From: Leifsonia sp040686855
GTDB lineage: Bacteria; Actinomycetota; Actinomycetes; Actinomycetales; Microbacteriaceae
Assembly: GCF_040686855.1 (NCBI RefSeq)
Contig: NZ_JBFBOG010000002.1
Span: 62,001 to 126,000, forward strand
Direction of reading: 5' to 3'
DNA: 64,000 bases
A model generated the notes under the pieces. That model searched no databases. It saw nothing but the letters and a program-made list of their open reading frames with translations, and had not been told where the DNA came from. The position numbers and the translations under genes were made by a program. This document shows positions 48,595 through 57,561 of this stretch, one piece after another (position 1 is the first letter of the stretch; every line of letters begins with the position of its first letter).

Positions 48595-49193
48595 GATCCG
48601 CTCTCCGCTCCCCGGGAGCCGTCGCCCGTGCGGGCGGCACCGCGTAGCGTGGCGGCGCCGATGCCCTGGAACACACCGACGACGACCGCCCACGCGCCGA
48701 ACAGCCCGATGGCGAGCACCGCGTCAGCGGGGATGAACAGCAGCACGAGCGCGAGGATCGCGGTGATGACGCCGATCGTCAGCCAGTCACGGGCGGCGGC
48801 GTCGCGGCGGCGTTCGCGGATGCCGTTGTAGAGCTCGAGGAAACCGGTGAGCGCCGCCCACACGGTCACGAGATAGAGGAAGAGGCCGAGGCCCGCGCCG
48901 GTGAGCGACAGGGCGAGCACGCCCGCGATCACGCCGATCGCGCCCTGCACCGCGAAGAGGGTGCGGGTCAGCCGGCGGCCGGCGAGCATCCAGCTGAGGA
49001 TGGCGGTGGCCAGCCCGTCCACGATGGCGAAGACGCCGAAGACCACGAGCCCGAAGGTGGCGGTGTGGGCGTCCCGTGTGAAGGTGATGACCGCGCCCGC
49101 GGCGAGCGCGACGACCGCACGGACGGCGGGGACGACCCAGTACCGGCTGTGCGCGTGGATGCTCGGACCCTGGGCAGGGACGGCGGTAGCCAT
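48591..49193 (-). CDS. HdeD/DUF308-family membrane protein
   Basis: The 200-residue protein has six hydrophobic helices in three pairs and the DUF308 pattern (YWVVPAVRAVVALAAGAVIT; ALTGFLELYNGIRERRRD). HdeD is linked to acid stress in E. coli, but the role here is unknown. The start is ATG at 49193. It overlaps the next small membrane gene by 4 bp. Confidence 0.82.
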   Translation of the reverse strand: MATAVPAQGPSIHAHSRYWVVPAVRAVVALAAGAVITFTRDAHTATFGLVVFGVFAIVDGLATAILSWMLAGRRLTRTLFAVQGAIGVIAGVLALSLTGAGLGLFLYLVTVWAALTGFLELYNGIRERRRDAAARDWLTIGVITAILALVLLFIPADAVLAIGLFGAWAVVVGVFQGIGAATLRGAARTGDGSRGAESGS

Positions 49194-49278
49194 TCGGCGA
49201 CCTCTTTCGTACGGATTCGCCCTCCAGTCTAGTCGGCGGGTTCCTGCGCGTTCGCCCCATCGGGGAGCCCTCCGCCGC

Positions 49279-49284
49279 TAGCAT
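49279..49284 (+). promoter_or_regulatory. -10 hexamer of leaderless gene at 49291
   Basis: TAGCAT is followed by 6 nt and the ATG at 49291. No Shine-Dalgarno sequence is present. Confidence 0.6.
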
Positions 49285-49290
49285 CGCGGC

Positions 49291-50019
49291 ATGCGGATCG
49301 GTTTCGCGGCGCTGCGCGCGGTGGTCTTCCTGCTGATGGTCGGTGCCGTGGTCGCCCAGCTGGCCACCAGCATCCAGAACACGAGCGACCAGGGCGGCAG
49401 CGTCCCCGCCCTGCTTGTCAACTTCTTCAGCTTCTTCACGATCGACTCGAACCTTCTGGGGATCGTCGTACTCGGGATCGGCGCCGTGCTGCTTCTGGTC
49501 CGCACCGGCGACGACCCCTCCTGGTTCACCGGGCTCCGGGCCGCGGCCACCACGTATCTCGTGACGACGGGCGTGGTCTACAACCTGCTGCTGCGCAACA
49601 TCCCGCTCCCGCAGGGCACGACCGTCGGGTGGTCGAACGAGGTGCTGCACGTCGTCGCGCCCGCCTGTCTGCTGATCGACTGGCTGTTCGCGCCGGGCCG
49701 GACCCCCTTGCGCCTGCGTGCGGTGTGGGGGATCGCCGTGTTCCCGATCGCGTGGGCGATCTACACGCTCGTGCGCGCGCCGTTCGCGATCGAGCCGGTG
49801 TCGGGCACGTCGCCGTGGTACCCGTATCCGTTCCTGAACCCGGCGACCAGCCCGAACGGGTACCTGTCGGTGGCGTTCTACGTGGTGCTGATCGCGGTCG
49901 TCATCCTCGCGGCCGGCTACGGAGTCGTGTGGGTCTCGCGTCGCTGGAGTGTCAGACGGCCTTCGCCTGCGGGTGCGGGCGACGCGGCTCCCGATCCTCG
50001 GCGCGCGCCCACAGGATGA
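49291..50019 (+). CDS. Pr6Pr-family membrane protein
   Basis: The 242-residue protein has about six membrane helices with FFSFFTIDSNLLGIVVLGIG, GVVYNLLLRN, NEVLHVVAPACLLIDWLFAP and a conserved YPFLNPATSPNGY stretch, matching the Pr6Pr (FAR-17a/AIG1-like) family. The function in actinobacteria is unknown. The ATG at 49291 is probably leaderless. Its 3' end overlaps the end of the convergent gene by 68 bp. Confidence 0.82.
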   Translation: MRIGFAALRAVVFLLMVGAVVAQLATSIQNTSDQGGSVPALLVNFFSFFTIDSNLLGIVVLGIGAVLLLVRTGDDPSWFTGLRAAATTYLVTTGVVYNLLLRNIPLPQGTTVGWSNEVLHVVAPACLLIDWLFAPGRTPLRLRAVWGIAVFPIAWAIYTLVRAPFAIEPVSGTSPWYPYPFLNPATSPNGYLSVAFYVVLIAVVILAAGYGVVWVSRRWSVRRPSPAGAGDAAPDPRRAPTG

Positions 50020-50476
50020 CCGCGGCCAGTCCTCCGACGGCGAGGAGGAAGGCCCCGGTCGGCGTGACCGTGTCGGTGATGCCGTGCTGGACGAGCATCG
50101 CAGAGGCGATCCCCGCGAGGGTCCCGCCGGTCGCGACGACGGCGAACGCCGAGGAGACGGCGCGGGTGGCGCCTCCGACCACCAGCCCGCGGATGACCAG
50201 GGATGCCGCACCCACGAGCCACAGCGTCGCTACGGGGAAGGCCATCAGGAGTCCGAGAGGGTCGCGCAGCAGCACACCGGGGACGACGTAGATCACGGCG
50301 GCCGCGAGCAGCAGCACGACGCCCAGCAGGGAGAAGGCGACGGCACGTGCGCCGTCGGTCCGGAGGCCCAGGATCGGCCGCAACAGGGACGGCCAGGTGA
50401 ACGCGAGCGCGAACGCCACCAGCGCGAGCGCCACGCTGCCCGCACCCTGCAGCAGGGGGAGGAGGATCTCCGTCAT
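49952..50476 (-). CDS. Membrane protein of unknown function
   Basis: The 174-residue protein has four or five hydrophobic helices (ILLPLLQGAGSVALALVAFA; VAFSLLGVVLLLAAAVIYVV; and others) and a basic tail. No family is recognised. The ATG at 50476 was chosen because it begins the first helix; the longer frame upstream has no coding character. It overlaps the convergent Pr6Pr gene by 68 bp. Confidence 0.7.
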   Translation of the reverse strand: MTEILLPLLQGAGSVALALVAFALAFTWPSLLRPILGLRTDGARAVAFSLLGVVLLLAAAVIYVVPGVLLRDPLGLLMAFPVATLWLVGAASLVIRGLVVGGATRAVSSAFAVVATGGTLAGIASAMLVQHGITDTVTPTGAFLLAVGGLAAVILWARAEDREPRRPHPQAKAV

Positions 50477-50588
50477 GTCCCCATTCAACGCCCGGATCGA
50501 CGGCGGCGGCGTCCTCCCCGAGGATGATCTGGAACGCGCCGGGATGGCTCGCCTAGGCTGAAGGCGCCCGCCGACCCGGAAGGACCGC

Positions 50589-51467
50589 ATGCGCACCGAA
50601 CTCGCCGTCGACTCCTGGCAGGCCACCCGGGACACGCTCCACATGTGGACGCAGATCGTCGGCAAGATCCGGATGGCCCTGACGCCGTCGGTCAACCACT
50701 GGTGGCACGTGACGCTGTACCTGAGCGCGCGGGGGCTCTCCACCGGGCCGATCCCGGTGCCCGGCGGAATCCTCGACATGGAATTCGACTTCGTGGAGCA
50801 TCGGCTGGTGCTGCGGTCCAGCGACGGCGAGCGCCGTTACCTCCCGCTCGCCGGGCAATCGGTCGCGTCGTTCTACGCGGCGACCATGGATGCACTGGGC
50901 TCTCTGGGTGTCGAGGTCGAGATCCACCCGGTCCCGAACGAGGTGGAGGTCGCCATCCCGTTCGCCGAGGACACCGAGCACTGCACGTACGATCCCGAGC
51001 AGGCGCAAGCGTTCTGGCATCAGCTGATCGACGCAGGGACGCAGCTGCAGCGCTTCCGGTCGCGGTTCATCGGCAAAGTCAGCCCGGTGCACTACTTCTG
51101 GGGCGCCATGGACCTTGCCGTCACCCGGTTCTCCGGCCGCACGGCACCGATGCATCCCGGTGGTGCGCCGAACTGCCCGGACAGCGTGATGCACGAGGGC
51201 TACTCGCACGAGCTCAGCAGCGCCGGCTTCTGGCCCGGCGGCGGCGCGGAGGGGGCGTACTACTCGTACGCGTACCCGGCGCCGGCGGGCTTCGCCGACG
51301 CCGAGGTGCCGGAGGGCGCGTACTTCAGCGACGCGCTCGGCGAGTTCCTGCTGCCCTACGAGGTGGTGCGAGCTGCTGCCGACCCGGACGCGCTGGTGCA
51401 GGCGTTCCTCGAGGCGACCTACCGCGCGGCCGCCGAGCTGGGGGAGTGGCCGGTGCTCACCGCGTAG
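50589..51467 (+). CDS. DUF5996 family protein
   Basis: The 292-residue soluble protein has motifs WQATRDTLHMWTQIVGKIRM, VNHWWHVTLYLSARGL, HYFWGAMDLAVTRFSGRTAP and GYSHELSSAGFWPGG, which match DUF5996, a conserved family of unknown function. The ATG at 50589 has GGAAGGA about 6 nt upstream, and a TAGGCT hexamer lies about 35 bp upstream of it. It stands alone on its transcript. Confidence 0.85.
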   Translation: MRTELAVDSWQATRDTLHMWTQIVGKIRMALTPSVNHWWHVTLYLSARGLSTGPIPVPGGILDMEFDFVEHRLVLRSSDGERRYLPLAGQSVASFYAATMDALGSLGVEVEIHPVPNEVEVAIPFAEDTEHCTYDPEQAQAFWHQLIDAGTQLQRFRSRFIGKVSPVHYFWGAMDLAVTRFSGRTAPMHPGGAPNCPDSVMHEGYSHELSSAGFWPGGGAEGAYYSYAYPAPAGFADAEVPEGAYFSDALGEFLLPYEVVRAAADPDALVQAFLEATYRAAAELGEWPVLTA

Positions 51468-51597
51468 AGCGGTTGCATCGGGTCGACGCCGGAATAGTGC
51501 GGCCGCGCGTACTGTTCGGCTCAGAGGCCGTTCGGGAGCGCACCTGTCGCATCCGACCGGCCGTCTCGCTTTCTACGAACCGAAAGGCATCCCCTCG

Positions 51598-52671
51598 ATG
51601 GACCTGTTCTCCCCCGTCTCGCTCGGCGATCTCCACCTTCCCAACCGCGTCGTGATGGCACCGCTCACCCGCACACGTTCGGGCGATGCGGGAGTCCCGG
51701 GGCCGCTGGTGGCGGAGCACTACGCCCAGCGGGCGAGCGTGGGCCTGATCATCTCGGAGGGAACCTACCCGAGCCACGAATCGCGTGCGTACCCGGGACA
51801 GCCGGGCATCGTCACCGCCGAGCAAATCGCCGCCTGGAGCGCCGTGGCCGACGCCGTGCACGCCAAGGGCGGCCGCATCGTCATGCAGCTCATGCACAGT
51901 GGACGCGTCTCGCATCCGTCGATCAACGGCCAGGACCGCGTCGTCGGCCCCAGCGCCGTCGCCATCGAGGGTGAGGCCCACGGCCCGAGCGGGAAGGTCG
52001 CCTACCCGGTGCCGCACGCGCTCACCACGGAGGAGCTGTCGATCGTGCGCGACGAGTTCGTGACCGCCGCGAAGAACGCGATCGCCGCCGGGCTCGACGG
52101 GGTTGAGGTGCACGGCGCGAACGGCTACCTCCTGCACCAGTTCCTCTCGCCGGTCTCGAACGTCCGCGACGACCAGTACGGCGGAAGCCCGGAGGCGCGA
52201 GCCCGTTTCGTCGTCGAGGTGACCACGGCGATCGCCGAGGCCGTGGGTGCGGGCCGGGTGGGTATCCGCCTGTCGCCGATGCACAACATCCAGGACGTGT
52301 TCGAGACGGACCTCGCCGACGCCACCGCCACCTACGAGGCGGTGGTCGACGGGATCGCACCGCTCGGCCTCGCCTACGTGAGCGTTCTGCACAGCGAGCC
52401 CACGGGCTCCCTCGTCCAGGACCTCCGCGAGCGCTTCGGCGGCCCGTTCATCGTCAACAGCGGCTTCGGCTCGGTCACGACGCGCGACGAGGCCATCGCC
52501 CTGGTGGAGGATGCGCACGCGGATGCGGTGGCCGTCGGTCGACTGGCAATCGCGAACCCGGACCTCGTCGAGCGCTGGAAGGGCGAGCACCCGGAGAACG
52601 CGCCCGACGCGGCGACCTTCTACGGTTCCGGCGCCGCCGGCTACACGGACTACCCGCGGCTGAGCGCGTGA
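51598..52671 (+). CDS. Old-yellow-enzyme-family ene-reductase
   Basis: This is an FMN-dependent NAD(P)H oxidoreductase that reduces activated C=C bonds. The 357-residue product has PLTRTRSGDAGVPGPLVAEH, MQLMHSGRVSHPS, the active-site pair in EVHGANGYLLHQFLSPVSN and NSGFGS near the C-terminus. It groups with NemA-like enzymes, and the physiological substrate is unknown. Its stop overlaps the GTG of the SDR gene by 4 bp, so the two are coupled and may act on the same compound. Confidence 0.92.
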   Translation: MDLFSPVSLGDLHLPNRVVMAPLTRTRSGDAGVPGPLVAEHYAQRASVGLIISEGTYPSHESRAYPGQPGIVTAEQIAAWSAVADAVHAKGGRIVMQLMHSGRVSHPSINGQDRVVGPSAVAIEGEAHGPSGKVAYPVPHALTTEELSIVRDEFVTAAKNAIAAGLDGVEVHGANGYLLHQFLSPVSNVRDDQYGGSPEARARFVVEVTTAIAEAVGAGRVGIRLSPMHNIQDVFETDLADATATYEAVVDGIAPLGLAYVSVLHSEPTGSLVQDLRERFGGPFIVNSGFGSVTTRDEAIALVEDAHADAVAVGRLAIANPDLVERWKGEHPENAPDAATFYGSGAAGYTDYPRLSA

Positions 52672-53498
52672 CCGCGACAGCGCTGGAGGGCCGGGTCGCC
52701 ATCGTCACCGGTGGCGGCCGCGGGCTCGGTCAGGCCATGGCACTCGGGCTGGCCCGCGCCGGCGCGAACGTCGTGATCTCGGCAGCGCGGCAGGCCGAGG
52801 AGATCCTAGGGGTGGCGGACGCGATCAACACGGATCTCGGCGCTGCCCGTGTCCTCGCGCTTCAAGCCGATGTGACCCGGGAGGCCGACTGCCGCCGCCT
52901 GGTGGAGGAGGCGGTCGCCGCGTTCGGAGGCCTCCACATCCTGGTCAACAACGCCGGCCGCGGCATGAAGTACGTGAGCGAGGCGTTCCTGACGGAGCCG
53001 ACGCGGTTCTGGGAGGTCGAGGCCGACACCTGGCGGACGATCGTCGACACCAACGTCAACGGCCCCTTCCTGATGGCCAAGGCGGCGGTGCCGTACCTGC
53101 TGGAGCAGGGCTGGGGCCGCATCGTCAACATCACCATGAACCACGACACGATGCGCCGCGCCGGCTTCTCGCCGTACGGCCCGTCGAAAGCCGCGCTCGA
53201 GTCGGAGACGGTGATCTGGGCCCAGGACCTGGCCGGGTCGGGCATCACGGTCAACGGGCTGCTCCCCGGCGGTGCCACCGACACCGGGATGATCCCCGAG
53301 GGCGTCTCCGATGAGGTCCGCAGCGGCCTGCTTCAGCCGGAGGTGATGGTCGAGCCGCTGCTGTGGCTCGCCTCGGACGCCTCCGCAGAGGTGACCGGCG
53401 CCCGCCTGGACGCCGCACGCTGGGACAGCACACTGCCGCCGGAGCAGGCAGCCGCAGCGGCGCTGGAGCCGGCGGGCTGGGCGAACCAGTCGCGCTGA
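52668..53498 (+). CDS. Short-chain dehydrogenase/reductase with altered catalytic serine
   Basis: The 276-residue SDR has the cofactor motif TGGGRGLG (residues 14-21), NNAG (about 94-97) and YGPSK (Tyr170, Lys174). The usual catalytic serine about 13 residues before the tyrosine is replaced (NITMNHD; Met157/Asn158), though some SDR subfamilies also show this. It starts at GTG 52668 within the ene-reductase stop (GTGA), implying a joint reductive or dehydrogenating pathway. Confidence 0.88.
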   Translation: MTATALEGRVAIVTGGGRGLGQAMALGLARAGANVVISAARQAEEILGVADAINTDLGAARVLALQADVTREADCRRLVEEAVAAFGGLHILVNNAGRGMKYVSEAFLTEPTRFWEVEADTWRTIVDTNVNGPFLMAKAAVPYLLEQGWGRIVNITMNHDTMRRAGFSPYGPSKAALESETVIWAQDLAGSGITVNGLLPGGATDTGMIPEGVSDEVRSGLLQPEVMVEPLLWLASDASAEVTGARLDAARWDSTLPPEQAAAAALEPAGWANQSR

Positions 53499-53548
53499 CC
53501 GGCTGCTCGGCTGCGGATGCGGATCCGCTACACGGGCGCTCGCGAGCT

Positions 53549-53905
53549 TCAGTCGAGTGTCCGAGGCGCCAGGTAGACCTTCCGCAGCGTCTCATGGATG
53601 GTCCACACCGTGTCCTCGCCCGCCCGCAGCCGGACGACGTCACCGGGACCGATGTCCACGACCTCACCGGTGCCGGCGAACTCGATCCGCGCACGGCCCG
53701 CGACCACCACGAACACCTCGTCCGCCTCCACGTCCGTCGAGGTCCCTGGTGCGGCTTCCCAGACACCGATCTCGGCCCCGCCGAACTCGCCGAGTTCAGC
53801 GACTCCGGTGGTCGGCCTGCCGTCGACCACCTGCGTCGGCGGCACGGCTTCGTGGGCGATCTCCAAGGATGCGGCCGCTACATGCCGGGGGAGAGGGGAG
53901 GTCAT
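53549..53905 (-). CDS. Cupin-domain protein (DUF861 type)
   Basis: The 118-residue protein is a single cupin barrel, with GVWEAAPGTSTDVEADEVFVVV then AGRARIEF and a VDIGPGDVVRLRAGEDTVWT block typical of the ureidoglycine aminohydrolase-like cupin_3 group. Only part of the metal-binding His set is present (no clear HxH), so the catalytic role is uncertain. It lies 19 bp after dnaB on the same strand and converges with the SDR gene. Confidence 0.82.
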   Translation of the reverse strand: MTSPLPRHVAAASLEIAHEAVPPTQVVDGRPTTGVAELGEFGGAEIGVWEAAPGTSTDVEADEVFVVVAGRARIEFAGTGEVVDIGPGDVVRLRAGEDTVWTIHETLRKVYLAPRTLD

Positions 53906-53924
53906 ACGTCGAACCTACTGCTCG

Positions 53925-55298
<1,374 letters not shown>

Positions 55299-55393
55299 GT
55301 TCTCTCCTCACTGCTCGCGCTGGTTCCCTCGAATCATTCTCGGGACGACCTCCGACACCCTATGAACGCCGGTTCGCCATCCACAACTCAGCC

Positions 55394-55592
55394 TGTGGAT
55401 AAGACTGGGGAAAATCTGCGCGAAACGCCGTGGAGTGTGTGTAGAAGGTGTGTGGAAACCTGTGGACAACAAATGAGCTTGACGCCGTAAATGACTCCCG
55501 ACCAGCGCTTTTACTTTCCCCAGGCTGTGTGTAAAAAGTTCTTTGAACCCTGTGTTCAAGCTCTGGTACGGGGTGGGGGAACCTGTGTACAA
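55394..55592. promoter_or_regulatory. Array of DnaA-box-like motifs upstream of dnaB
   Basis: Within the 355-bp dnaB-rplI gap, seven motifs of the form TGTGNNNAA (one ends AC) lie in the same orientation at 55394, 55438, 55451, 55461, 55528, 55551 and 55584. The first, TGTGGATAA, is a perfect DnaA box; the others differ by one to three bases. The stretch is visibly AT-richer than its surroundings. DnaA control of dnaB or DnaA titration is inferred. Confidence 0.55.
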
Positions 55593-55603
55593 AAGCCCCT
55601 TAA

Positions 55604-55641
55604 CGAGATGTAGCGGCGGGACTCGCCCGCCGCTACACTCG
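55604..55641 (-). terminator. Terminator of the rpsF-ssb-rpsR-rplI operon
   Basis: The stem GTAGCGGCGGG (55610-55620) pairs with CCCGCCGCTAC (55626-55636) with a 5-nt loop, extended by TG/CA and CGAG/CTCG pairs around one bulged A. It starts 12 bp past the rplI stop. Confidence 0.88.
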
Positions 55642-55653
55642 TGCCTATTTGCC

Positions 55654-56106
55654 TTACTTGGCAGCAACCACCTGCAGGGAGATGACGGCCGAGAGGTCGT
55701 CGTGCAGACGCACGGTCGCCTCGTGGTCGCCGACCACCTTGATCGGGTTGGGGAGCTCGATCTTGCGCTTGTCGAGCTCGCCGATGCCGGCCGCCTTGAC
55801 GGCGTCCGCGACATCGCCGGTCTTGACCGAGCCGAACAGACGGCCCTCGCGGCCCGCCTTCACGGTCAGCTTGACGCGGGTGGCCTCGAGCTTCGCCTTG
55901 AGGTCCTGAGCCTGCTCGATCGTGTGCAGCTCGCGCGCAGCGCGGGCGGCCTTGATCTGCTCGACCTGCTTCTCGCCACCGCGGGTCCACGCGATCGCGA
56001 AGCCCTGGGGGACGAGGTAGTTGCGGGCGTAGCCGTTCTTGACGTCGACGACGTCACCGGCCGAACCGAGGCCGGTGACCTCGTGCGTGAGAATAACCTT
56101 CGACAT
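55654..56106 (-). CDS. rplI: 50S ribosomal protein L9
   Basis: The 150-residue product starts MSKVILTHEVTGLGSAGDVV with the L9 signature GYARNYLVPQGFAIAWTRGG (about residues 24-43), a central connecting helix and the C-terminal domain. The ATG at 56106 has AAGGAGC upstream. It is the last gene of the rpsF operon, 11 bp after rpsR. Confidence 0.97.
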   Translation of the reverse strand: MSKVILTHEVTGLGSAGDVVDVKNGYARNYLVPQGFAIAWTRGGEKQVEQIKAARAARELHTIEQAQDLKAKLEATRVKLTVKAGREGRLFGSVKTGDVADAVKAAGIGELDKRKIELPNPIKVVGDHEATVRLHDDLSAVISLQVVAAK

Positions 56107-56117
56107 GTCGTTGCTCC

Positions 56118-56381
56118 TTAGCGGCCAGAGCCGGCGTAGGGGAGGAGCGCCATCTCGCGCGCGTTCTTGACGGCGCGGGCGATGAGGCGCTGCTCCTGGA
56201 CGGAGACACCGGTGATACGGCGGGCGCGGATCTTTCCACGCTCCGAGATGAACTTGCGCAGGGTGGCGACGTCCTTGTAGTCAATGACGCCCACGCGAAC
56301 GGACTTCGCGGGAGCGGCGTTCTTGCCGTCCTTGCCCTTGCGGATCGGCTTGCGGCGGTCGCCGCTCGACTTTCCAGCCAT
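56118..56381 (-). CDS. rpsR: 30S ribosomal protein S18, cysteine-free form
   Basis: The 87-residue product starts MAGKSSGDRRKPIRKGKDGK and contains DYKDVATLRKFISERGKIRA and RLIARAVKNAREMALLPYAG, the S18 core. It has no cysteines, so no zinc site. The ATG at 56381 has GAAACC upstream and only a weak Shine-Dalgarno. The longer open frame adds twelve residues of no known counterpart. Confidence 0.95.
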   Translation of the reverse strand: MAGKSSGDRRKPIRKGKDGKNAAPAKSVRVGVIDYKDVATLRKFISERGKIRARRITGVSVQEQRLIARAVKNAREMALLPYAGSGR

Positions 56382-56462
56382 GGTTTCCTTTGCTTTCCGC
56401 CCGTCCGGTGCTGTCACCGGCGAGCTGATGATGTGTGCCCCTCTGCGGAGAGGCGAGTCTCG

Positions 56463-56969
56463 TTAGAAGGGGGTCTCGTCGTTGTAGGAGCCCGGAGTGT
56501 TCCAGACATCCGCTCCGGCGGACGGGTCCGCCGGAGCCGACGCGGCCCACGGCTCCTCGACTGCGGGCGCACCGCCGCCGAAGCCGCCCGGACGACCGCC
56601 GGAGGACTGGGCGCGGGTGACCTGCGCCGTGGCGTAGCGCAGCGACGGGCCGATCTCGTCGATCTCGAGCTCGATGCTGGTGCGCTTCTCGCCTTCCTTC
56701 GTCTCGTAGGAGCGCTGCTTCAGACGGCCCTGCGCGATGACGCGCGAGCCCTTCGTCAGCGAACCCGCGACGTGCTCAGCGAACTCGCGCCAGACGCTGG
56801 CGCGGAGGAACAGAGCCTCGCCGTCCTTCCACTCGTTCGCCTGACGGTCGAACGTGCGGGGGGTGGACGCGATGGTGAAGTTGGCGACTGCCAGCCCGTT
56901 CTGCGTGTAGCGCAGCTCGGGGTCGGCCGTGAGGTTGCCCACCACGGTGATGACGGTCTCGCCGGCCAT
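56463..56969 (-). CDS. ssb: Single-stranded DNA-binding protein
   Basis: The 168-residue product has the OB fold (ETVITVVGNLTADPELRYTQ; RASVWREFAEHVAGSLTKGS; RVIAQGRLKQRSYETKEGEK), a Gly/Pro-rich tail, and a C-terminal tip ending YNDETPF. The tip is a variant of the acidic DDDIPF end that recruits partners. The ATG at 56969 lies 4 bp after the rpsF stop. It is part of the rpsF-ssb-rpsR-rplI operon. Confidence 0.96.
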   Translation of the reverse strand: MAGETVITVVGNLTADPELRYTQNGLAVANFTIASTPRTFDRQANEWKDGEALFLRASVWREFAEHVAGSLTKGSRVIAQGRLKQRSYETKEGEKRTSIELEIDEIGPSLRYATAQVTRAQSSGGRPGGFGGGAPAVEEPWAASAPADPSAGADVWNTPGSYNDETPF

Positions 56970-56973
56970 GGGA

Positions 56974-57345
56974 CTAGGCGCCGGCCTTCTCGGAGGTGGC
57001 GGCCTTGCGGGCGGCCTTCTCGTCGGCACGCTTCTGAGCGGCGGCGACCTGAGCGATCGCCTCCTCGGCGCGGAGGACCTTGGTGCGCATGACGGCCTCG
57101 CTGAGCTTCAGCTGGCGGTCGAGCTCCTTCGTGGTGTCGCCCTCAGCGGTGAGCTGCACGACGGCGTAGATGCCCTCGGACTTCTTGTTGATCTCGTAGG
57201 CCAGGCGACGACGTCCCCAGATGTCGACGTTGTCGATCGTTCCGCCGTCGTTGCGAACGACGTTGAGGAACTTGTCAAGGCTCGGAGCCACGGTGCGCTC
57301 ATCGATCTCGGGATCGAGGATGACCATCAACTCGTACTGATGCAT
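56974..57345 (-). CDS. rpsF: 30S ribosomal protein S6
   Basis: The 123-residue product starts MHQYELMVILDPEIDERTVA, contains NVDIWGRRRLAYEINKKSEG, and has an Ala/Lys-rich C-terminal tail (AAQKRADEKAARKAATSEKA). The ATG at 57345 has GGAGG 8-10 nt upstream. That Shine-Dalgarno sequence is paired in the candidate leader structure, suggesting feedback control by S6:S18. Confidence 0.96.
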   Translation of the reverse strand: MHQYELMVILDPEIDERTVAPSLDKFLNVVRNDGGTIDNVDIWGRRRLAYEINKKSEGIYAVVQLTAEGDTTKELDRQLKLSEAVMRTKVLRAEEAIAQVAAAQKRADEKAARKAATSEKAGA

Positions 57346-57353
57346 GACTAACC

Positions 57354-57401
57354 CACCTCCTCTGGTCTCAGCGGCTGCAGACGTTCTGCAGCAGGAGGGT
57401 G
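57354..57401 (-). promoter_or_regulatory. Candidate S6:S18 autoregulatory leader hiding the rpsF Shine-Dalgarno
   Basis: On the minus strand, CACCCTCCT (57401-57393) pairs with AGGAGGTG (57361-57354) with one bulged C, covering the Shine-Dalgarno sequence. Inside it, GCTGCAGA (57392-57385) and TCTGCAGC (57381-57374) form a perfect 8-bp hairpin with loop ACG, followed by a CCGC-containing 3' strand. Architecture and position match the known bS6:bS18 leader class, in which a CCG-containing bulge next to a hairpin mimics the 16S site. Confidence 0.5.
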
Positions 57402-57445
57402 TCATAGACGTGCCCAGGGCAGGCTTCCGCCCGGGCAACTTATCA

Positions 57446-57475
57446 AGGGTAGCGGATGTGTGTGTCATGCTCCAA
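57446..57475 (-). promoter_or_regulatory. Candidate promoter of the rpsF operon
   Basis: TTGGAG (57475-57470), an 18-nt spacer and TACCCT (57451-57446) on the minus strand, about 100 nt upstream of rpsF. This leaves room for the structured leader. Confidence 0.5.
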
Positions 57476-57561
57476 CTCTCCGGGGAGCGGAGCGCCGGGG
57501 GCATCGGCCGTCGGAATCTGTGGAGAACGGGAAAGGCGGGGCTCTGTGGACAGTTCCCGCG

